Below are positions 57,251-64,000 of a DNA stretch of 64,000 nucleotides, piece by piece. Origin of the DNA: Leucocoprinus leucothites (Eukaryota > Basidiomycota > Agaricomycetes > Agaricales > Agaricaceae); assembly GCA_013368445.1 (NCBI GenBank), contig JAACJO010000002.1:1116001-1180000 (forward strand). The letters are read 5' to 3'. Under the pieces are notes generated by a model that saw only the letters and a program-made list of their open reading frames with translations, did no database searches and had not been told where the DNA came from. The position numbers and the translations under genes are program-made. Positions within the stretch are counted from its first letter, which is position 1; the number at the start of each line of letters is the position of its first letter.

Positions 57251-59041
57251 ATGGTTACGGCGGGAATGCATGGTACGACGTCGACTCGTTGCCTTGAGAA
57301 ATACCAGTTGATCCTAATGCCCAAATCCTCCAAAGGGGGTAGTGCATTTTCAGTCAGCAAACTTAAAGACGCAAAATGTACCAAGCGAGAGCAGTTAGAC
57401 CAGAAGTTGGAAGAAATAAAGAAAGAGGTTGAAGGACTTCAATCTAGAGCGAGAGAGTTGAGGGGACAGTGCAACGAGTTAGCCCCCATGTCGATACTAC
57501 CACCAGAAGTCCTGGCCGAAATATTCATTATTGTGCGGAATACGTACAGCCATGATGGTACCTACGATCGCCGCTGGATCAGGGTTACCCATGTATGCCA
57601 AAGTTGGAGGGACCTCTCGCTCTCCTTCCCAGCTCTCTGGTCGGTAATCTCAGATTTTACTGACACCAAAATGGCCCACGAGATGCTGGAAAGAGCACAG
57701 ACAAACCCACTTGCATATTGTGGTCGTATCTCCCATCAAAGTATTCCCGAGTCTCGGGAACAGTACAAGAATATTTTGGCGCGGATCCACCAAGTCAAGT
57801 CCTTAGACTTAACTTACGACGTTAATGCCCACGACCGGCTTCGCAAATTCCTTGTGAAAATGGCCACATCCTCTACCCCATACCTCGCATCCATCCGTCT
57901 GGCGTTTCAAGATGGAAATGATCAACATTGGAGGTATCATGTCCTTATCCCCAACATCGCATTCAAAAATGCACCCTGCTTGACCTCGGTCACACTCGAA
58001 CGCGTTCGGCTTTCCTGGAGGACTTGTTTCCTTCATCGTCTCAGACTCTCTCACCTCAAGCTTTGTCACATCAATCCCCCCCCTACCCTGGAACAGATTA
58101 TATGTGTCCTCGAAAAAATGCCGGAGCTTGTTTCACTTGCGCTTGTCAGATGTTTGCCTCGTTACAATGGTAGTGACTCGTCGCAAGTCCATCTCAACTA
58201 TCTAGAATCGTTAGTTCTGGATGACGAGTTGGAAATTTGCGAACGCTTCCTCGCCGCACATCTCCGATTCCCTCGCCAGGCTCAGCTCCGACTACGATGT
58301 AATGAAAACCCATTTCAACCGTTATTCAGTACTAGTCTCCTATCGACGTTGGCGGGAAGACTCCTAGGTCTGGCTAGCGACGGAACACTCATTAGGAGGG
58401 CGAGGATGGGGCTTGAGTTTGTTGGGAGTCTGGAAATTTGGGTGGCGACAGAGGATGAGGTCAAAAGCAATGACCACAGCTGGTTATTAGATATCAACGT
58501 CTCCCTTGATTCAAGGTATGGCCTTCAACGACGGGAGAGTATTGCCATTCAGACGTTTCAAGCCATTTTCCTGGCATTTCCGTTCTCGGGGTTGTATTCT
58601 CTGGTGCTTGAGGGAGGGCCTGGTTTTTTTGCCGACATGTGGGATCAATGCTGCGGTTCTCTGCCCCACCTTGAGAGTATCTGGGTGCAAGATAGCTTTT
58701 TTGACGGGCTGTGCAGCGCCATGGGAGCTGCGACATATGGCAAAGTCACGTTTCCAGCACTGAAAATTTTGGTGTTAGACGGGATTGATTTTGTGGATGG
58801 ATGGCGTGACCCTCCCTTTCCGGAAATAGCACGCTCCCGAAAGTCACTCGGAGTCCCACTGGATGAGATCAGGTTTCGGTGCTGTTATGGCCTACAGCTC
58901 GAGTACGTCGAACCGCTGCAGGGATTGATTGACAGGATAAAAGTCAATGATTACCCGCTTGAAGGACTCGGTGACTCTTATTGGAAAGAGGAGATAGAAT
59001 CCGATATTGAATCGAGTCAATACGATGACGAGGACTTGTAG
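57251..59041 (+). CDS. F-box protein with coiled coil and leucine-rich region
   Basis: An intronless frame of 596 codons. The N terminus has a short coiled coil (QLDQKLEEIKKEVEGLQSRA) directly before the F-box (NELAPMSILPPEVLAEIF...WIRVTHVCQSWRDLSLSF...LWSVI), the standard layout of expanded agaricomycete F-box proteins. The rest has leucine-rich segments (YLASIRLAF, LTSVTLERVRLSW, LRLSHLKLCHINP, LVSLALVRCLP, LYSLVLEGGPGF). The acidic C terminus ends SQYDDEDL. The first ATG is at 57251; a second in-frame ATG at 57317 (MPKSSKGG) is an equally plausible start. It is the intact relative of the adjoining pseudogene. Confidence 0.85.
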   Translation: MVTAGMHGTTSTRCLEKYQLILMPKSSKGGSAFSVSKLKDAKCTKREQLDQKLEEIKKEVEGLQSRARELRGQCNELAPMSILPPEVLAEIFIIVRNTYSHDGTYDRRWIRVTHVCQSWRDLSLSFPALWSVISDFTDTKMAHEMLERAQTNPLAYCGRISHQSIPESREQYKNILARIHQVKSLDLTYDVNAHDRLRKFLVKMATSSTPYLASIRLAFQDGNDQHWRYHVLIPNIAFKNAPCLTSVTLERVRLSWRTCFLHRLRLSHLKLCHINPPPTLEQIICVLEKMPELVSLALVRCLPRYNGSDSSQVHLNYLESLVLDDELEICERFLAAHLRFPRQAQLRLRCNENPFQPLFSTSLLSTLAGRLLGLASDGTLIRRARMGLEFVGSLEIWVATEDEVKSNDHSWLLDINVSLDSRYGLQRRESIAIQTFQAIFLAFPFSGLYSLVLEGGPGFFADMWDQCCGSLPHLESIWVQDSFFDGLCSAMGAATYGKVTFPALKILVLDGIDFVDGWRDPPFPEIARSRKSLGVPLDEIRFRCCYGLQLEYVEPLQGLIDRIKVNDYPLEGLGDSYWKEEIESDIESSQYDDEDL

Positions 59042-59328
59042 TATGGGATAAATGTGGAGATTCTGATCGACATTAAACTACCAAGCAGCTTTAGATCACC
59101 TAAATTGTATCTAAATTTGTGTGAAGGGTGAGCCTAAAAAAACGTGTCCGAGATCTCGAGGAGAGCTGAGTAAACAGAATTATTGGGTCTATGAAGATAT
59201 TTACTTTTATTAGGAAAGGGAAAGCGTTAAATACCGTAGGGGAAGAAGAAAGTCAGCTAAATGCAGAAAGTTCAATAGGTCAGTCTGATGAAAAGGGAGG
59301 CGAAGGGGCCCATCCCCGTTAAGCGGAC

Positions 59329-60143
59329 TTAGCCGCACTTGAAATAATTTCCTGGTATGACAGCAGGACATCCAGAGATATCTGTATTTCTCATATTTAA
59401 GCTGTCCGAGTCATTCGCTGAGCATTTACTGAGGAGACTCACCTTTGTTCACCGGACAGTCCTTGAAATCATCACAGCATTTGATGCATGCGCGAGGTCC
59501 CCGTGGTTCGACTAATTCAACATAGTGATTGTAGCTGGAGTTTGTAGAACGTTCATTGAATTACTTGGTTCAGCTTCAAGTCATGCAGGTACACTCACCC
59601 AGTGCACACACTTCCCCGAGGATTTCCTCTCCCTCCAGCACCTCCACTGGAATCATACTGCCCACCTGCGTCATGCGGGTTTAGGCGATCGACAGTTTCG
59701 GGCCTAATGCAACCGGTCACTGTTAACGCGAGTTTAGCTTCGATAAGCGTAGCGAGGATCAAGAACTCACATTGAGCCCATTTCTTTCCGCGGGTACCTC
59801 TCCCACTTTTGAATTCTACGTCCTTCCAGAAATTATTCGGCAGGAGACCCTGTGTATTGGAGGTTCTTGCGGACGCGGAACAATATGATTTCATGCCTCC
59901 TGGGTGCTCGCTATTACCGATATTTGTGTGAGGAGACTTCGGCATGATCATGCTGTGTTTAATACGGACATATAAGTATTCCACCTAGTCTGCGAAGCTA
60001 AATGGGAGGCTGGCCACATACCAGTATTCATGCGGGTTGGATACTGAAACGGTATTGTCAGGGGCTGCCGCTGGAGAGGCAACGAGAACGCAAGGCAAAC
60101 TAAGCACAAAAGCTGGCAACAGTTGTGTACCGATCGAAACCAT
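59329..60143 (-). CDS. Small secreted cysteine-rich protein, copy A
   Basis: Five exons encode 189 residues. An N-terminal signal peptide (IGTQLLPAFVLSLPCVLVAS) leads to a mature protein with ten cysteines (residues 41, 65, 105, 140, 158, 161, 162, 168, 177, 188). Conserved blocks with its neighbour are HPGGM, GCIRPETVDRLNP, GGQYDSSGGAGGRGNP, YNHYVELVEPRGPRAC, CCDDF.DCPVNKD and GCPAVIPGNYF.CG. I know no biochemical function for this pattern; it looks like an agaricomycete secreted-protein family. All introns sit at the same places as in copy B. The start is the ATG at 60143. Confidence 0.85.
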
Positions 60144-60777
60144 TGGTCGATATGAAGTCGTTCAAGTCGTGGTGCCAGTGGGAGGAGTCGGACGACTACG
60201 GGGTTGAGTGTAGCCTCATCCTGACTTATATCCTCGAACTCTACTCACGGGGCCCAGGAGTAGCCGTCCGTCCCTGTCAACCTGTACATATTTCATTGAG
60301 CGGTAGTGTGATGATGGCCTTCCAAGCTATTCCAATATGAGAGACACTAGACATAAATGACCCGGCAAAACAACTAGCGGTACGTATCTTTATGCGCTAA
60401 TTTCGAGAGTATTTGAGCATGTGCAGTGGAGAGAGCGAAGGGAAATACTGCCCTAATCGCAAATGTGAAGTGGCTCAGGGTCGAAGGCGTAGCCTTATGA
60501 AACCGGGGCAGGGGCATCTATAACCTGGACATTGAGGGGCGTCACTCCGGACGTATGTTTGCTGAGATAAATCCAATCAGTCATCATCGTCAAATCGGTG
60601 TTACATTAGAGTTAAAAGTTGGCGATCATAGTCGACTGACCCGCTGTGCTCGATATGTATACATGTGCTACTAAGTAATGGCGTAAAACGTCCAAAGTTG
60701 ATCAAGTCCGCAGCGCAAAATAAAAAGCTAGGTCCAAATCAAGTCATAAAACGGTGAGGTCAGGGTCACCTCAGCAC
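60144..60777. other. Spacer between the duplicated secreted-protein genes
   Basis: About 630 bp serving as the copy A promoter and copy B 3' region. No gene or repeat is recognised. Confidence 0.5.
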
Positions 60778-61591
60778 TCAGCCACAGTTGAAGTAATTTC
60801 CGGGTATCACAGCGGGACAACCGGATGTATCTATATTTCGCGCTGAGCTGTCCGTCCGAGGAGTCACCAGCGGGCCTAGGACTCACCCTTGTTTACCGGA
60901 CAATCATCAAAGTCATCGCAACACCTAATGCACGCACGAGGTCCTCGGGGCTCAACTAGTTCAACGTAATGGTTATAACTGAGCCGGTCCAATCGTTGAG
61001 CTATTTCGTTCGCCCCCGAGTCACGTTCAAGGTGCACTCACCCATTGCACACACTCCCTTCAGGATTTCCTCTTCCTCCGGCACCTCCACTGGAGTCATA
61101 TTGCCCGCCTGCATCATTAGGATTCAGCCGATCGACGGTTTCAGGTCTAATGCAGCCAGTCACTATTAAAATGTGACCATAATTAGGAGACCTATTCGCA
61201 TTAGGCAAACTGATAACTGACATTGTACCCATTTCCCCCCGCTAGACCCCATCCCAGTCTTATATTCAACATTACTCCAGAAGTTATCTGGTAACAGACC
61301 CTGGGCGGAGTCGGCCTTTGCTGACGCAGAACAGAAGGATTGCATGCCTCCTGGGTGCTCGCTATCGCCAATATCTGTATGAGGGTCCCTAGGCATGATC
61401 ATGCTGTAGATTGCAGTAGAGGAGTGTAGTGAGCCCTCGTTTGGCACAATAAGTAGGAGAGGGACTTGCCAATATTTCTGTGCACTGTCCACTACAACAG
61501 TATTGTCAGGGGCTACTGCTGGAGACGCAACGAGGGTGGTAGGCAAGCTCAGTGCGAAGGCCAGCAACAATTGTGCATTAGTCAAGAACAT
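60778..61591 (-). CDS. Small secreted cysteine-rich protein, copy B
   Basis: Paralogue of copy A with the same five-exon layout and the same 189-residue length. The signal peptide is MFLTNAQLLLAFALSLPTTL followed by VASPAVA. All ten mature cysteines are kept. The first intron (61404-61469) begins with GC rather than GT (TG|GCAAGT), whereas copy A has GTATGT at the same place. The splice is supported by alignment of the joined codons (KYC-MIMP in B, EYC-MIMP in A). Differences between copies cluster in the middle (ADSAQGLLPDNFWSNVEYKT). Function unknown; secretion is inferred from the signal peptide. The start is the ATG at 61591. Confidence 0.85.
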
Positions 61592-63013
61592 GGATCAGTT
61601 TGAAGCGAATGGATTTGTGGTAGGAAATGTCGGGCGACCCTGGGATAAATCTGTTTCATGTGTTGACTTAAGTACTTGTCCTCCAGCGCTCGACGAACAA
61701 CGTTCGCCCCTGGTTTTCCACTGAAAGTTCGGTGCGGTGGGATTTATTGAAGCCCTTTCTGATGAGTGATATGTAATGCTCATAAGGACCGTCACATTTT
61801 ATGATACGGCCGCGTATGTATTGGAACTGGGCACTCGATCCGGACTGGCAAAGGGGAAGGGGGGCAGGGCCCCTGTTTTAGCTGTGTTTTCGGCGGCCCA
61901 AGGCGTTGATTTGATCTATTTATATGTCAGTATACTGATACTGAACTTGAGATGTCAGGGATTCTATGCCACTGCTACGCACCTAACTAGATGAATTGCT
62001 TTGATGTCCCATGGCTGAAGGACCAGGATATCCCTTGAACTTTACGTTATGATTACACGGACTGAACTTGGCAGCTTGTCTACTCTAGCAAGAGGCTATA
62101 TCGGCGACTTTAAGGCTCAGCAGCATCCAGGATAGGGCCTCAGGGGAGAATTAGTCAGGGCGTAGTGGCATTGCCTCATGTTTCGAGTATGGAGATGGCA
62201 ATATGTCCTGAATTGGGAGGGTTAAGTATTCTCCCCATCATAAGTTCAACGCTAGCCATTAGGTTTTTATTCAATCACTCGTTGTAATTCGGCGATAACT
62301 GACCATGCAGCTTTACAAGAATAGAGACAACTGGTTTCGGAAGTTCGGTGAACGTCGAGAGGAGCGACAAGGTTGGCTGGCTAATACAGACAATGCCCAA
62401 TCCCAAGACTAGTGCCGTTCATGAGGGTCCGTCGGGGGGAACACAGATTAGACAATGCTTCTTCTGGATACTAGGCGAAACGAGTTGTGCCAGGCTGTGC
62501 TGCGGTTTTCTTGGGTAGGTGGCATACAAGGTTGCTATCTTGACAGCGCCGCCAAAGGAGACGCAGAGCGCAAAAATCTGGTTAGGTACTTCCATGCACA
62601 AAACAAGCAATAATAACATGAAAAATGTATGCTCTTATCAAAGTGTCAATCATGATGGAATCGTTTGGACGACATTCTGCAGGAGCGAGTTGAAGTTCAT
62701 CTAGCCGAGTAGTTTAACGTCATGCATGTGGAGAGCAGATGCAAGACGTAGATAATTCACGGCGGAGTGAATGATTCGTGCTGATCTTAAATGTGAGGAA
62801 TGTGAGGGTGTCTGATAATTAGATATTTTGAGTTGGGAAGGGGACTCGGAGAGAAAGGAACGTCAATCATAAAGGGCGGGAAAAATTCAATCATCACGAT
62901 ACGTAACGCGCTTGATGCAATCACGTGTGGCGGTGTCACGCTGATTCCGTCGAGGCTTGCGGGTCTCCCAGTTCATAATGATACTGCCCACCTTCTCTTT
63001 CTCCTGATCTATC
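61592..63013. other. Spacer of 1.4 kb
   Basis: Promoter of secreted-protein copy B at the left and of the Clr2-like gene at the right. Short open frames have no recognisable content. No RNA gene or transposon is seen. Confidence 0.5.
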
Positions 63014-64000
63014 ATGTCCCGACGTGTAGCCCAGCCCAGCGTCACATTTGGACCCTCGACTGTCTTTCTCCAATTTCCTCGCTCTGACGGAAATGAGGCG
63101 AGGTGGCCCACAAACACGACCCGCATCGTTGACAGTGAAGGTCAAGTAAACTTCATGGAACTACTCGACGCCGAAGAAAGTGGGCAAGCAAGGAAGTGGA
63201 GAGCTGGAGTTGGAAAAGCAATTGCGGCTAAGCTTGAAATGCAAGGAGATTGTGAGTTCCAAGGCCATACTTCTGAGTCATCATAACCTGACTAGAGTCC
63301 ATAGCAAATAATTACGTCCTGCAGAGTTGGCCAGCGGGATATCAGATGTATGATCATCACAAAGGACCTGCAGGAAATCCACGACATGATATATACCTCT
63401 ATGGTGAGTGGTATGTGGGTCACCCAGTTGACATTTAACCTTCCCCATCTAGGTTACCGATCCGGTCGGTTTCGCTCTATTAACGAATTTATACCCCATG
63501 CTATCTGGCTTTTCAGCGATGCTACAATGAACTATGCCAATTGCGAATGCAAATATTGCACTAAACAACCACAGAAGGGAATCACAGCCAGTATGGGAGA
63601 CATTCTGGGCACACCACTTTCCGCCTCCCCTGTGTCTCGAGTTCGGAGAGAGAAAGCTCGAGAGAAAAACAAATCCAGCCGCCCATATGCCTCGGTGCAG
63701 AAGATTCTCAAGCCCGCACTGAAGCCCTCACCTCATATTCAAGATACTCCTATACTAGCTGAAAGGAACTCTGACCTGCGTGCCGTCTTTTCACGCAATA
63801 GTATGAAGCTGAAGCGCTGGTATCGGGATGGAGAGGTTGTGTGGTGCCAGCTATCAACTCCAATACCCGGACCGTCGGGTGACAGCAGCACTATTGTATT
63901 TTGGCCTGGCCTTGTTCAAGAATGCAAGCTTAAAGCCGTGCCCATCCCTCGTGAAAATCTACCTACAGGCTCAACTTCAAACCCTCCGAACCCGTCACCA
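63014..64000 (+). CDS. CLR2: Cryptic loci regulator 2 (Clr2)-like silencing protein, 5' part
   Basis: The frame continues past the window edge. In fission yeast Clr2 is a subunit of the SHREC histone deacetylase/remodelling complex that silences heterochromatin. Exons read so far are 63014-63251, 63305-63403 and 63453 onward. The Clr2 N-terminal pattern is clear after splicing: SWPAGYQMYDHHKG, then RHDIYLYGYRSGRFRSINEF, IPHAIWLFSD and the zinc-ligand-like cluster CECKYC. A basic, Ser/Pro-rich linker follows (VSRVRREKAREKNKSSRPY), then LKRWYRDGEVVWCQL and IVFWPGLVQECKLK, which fit the BAH-like start of the next domain. The start is the ATG at 63014. Confidence 0.82.

Noticed and set aside
59329..61591. 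Secreted cysteine-rich pair as a toxin or hydrophobin
   Set aside because: The cysteine spacing does not follow the eight-Cys hydrophobin pattern and no known toxin motif is visible.

Overview
The window is nuclear DNA from a basidiomycete fungus, most likely a mushroom-forming agaricomycete. Genes are dense on both strands and cut by many introns of about 50-60 nt with GT...AG ends. F-box/leucine-rich genes, a DNMT5-type methyltransferase, a LaeA-like methyltransferase, a Zn2Cys6 regulator and small secreted cysteine-rich proteins all fit that group. I saw no rRNA, tRNA, CRISPR array or complete transposon.

Layout. 1.3-8.3 kb (-) holds a very large DNMT5-type DNA methyltransferase/SNF2 ATPase, divergent from a lipid phosphate phosphatase (+). 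9.8-12.2 kb (-) is a CID-domain RNA polymerase II CTD-binding protein, divergent from PET117 (+). An F-box/LRR gene (+, 13.3-14.9 kb) and a LaeA-like methyltransferase (-, 15.1-16.5 kb) follow. Next comes the ubiquitin-eS31 fusion (-), divergent from RFC3 (+), at 16.7-19.1 kb. A gene-poor stretch carries an AAC microsatellite, a Zn2Cys6 regulator (21.0-23.3 kb, -) and about 3 kb without a recognised gene. A vacuolar-type zinc transporter (-) lies at 26.5-28.6 kb. EMC5 (-) and a ZW10/Dsl1 tether (+) form a head-to-head pair at 29.4-33.6 kb. A secreted serine beta-lactamase-like hydrolase, the splicing factor RED, a type I membrane protein, an isolated Gag-like ORF, an FBXO9-type F-box protein and an ER DnaJ protein lead to COX9 and the PP2A B subunit at 45.8-48.5 kb. 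A membrane-anchored MYND protein and a sterol acyltransferase follow. 54.5-64 kb is more accessory: an F-box pseudogene next to an intact relative, two duplicated secreted cysteine-rich genes, and the start of a Clr2-like silencing factor cut by the window edge.

Working together. Seven gene pairs are head-to-head with 116-321 bp between start codons, so shared promoters are the main regulatory layout. DNMT5 (left edge) and Clr2 (right edge) are both chromatin-silencing genes. EMC5, the ZW10/Dsl1 tether, the ER DnaJ protein and the sterol acyltransferase serve the endoplasmic reticulum. PET117 and COX9 serve cytochrome c oxidase.

Most interesting. The DNMT5 protein begins with a PCNA-box consensus (QASITSFF, residues 11-18), lacks any recognisable chromodomain, and has an ACGCGT site in its short promoter. 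This suggests replication-coupled maintenance methylation by a DNMT5 enzyme. Other notable observations are a 213-nt stop-free, frame-preserving intron in the zinc transporter, an F-box pseudogene broken only by three amber codons, a lone Gag-like ORF, and tryptophan/acid repeats in the Dsl1/ZW10 protein. All exon calls are manual readings without transcript or homology searches.
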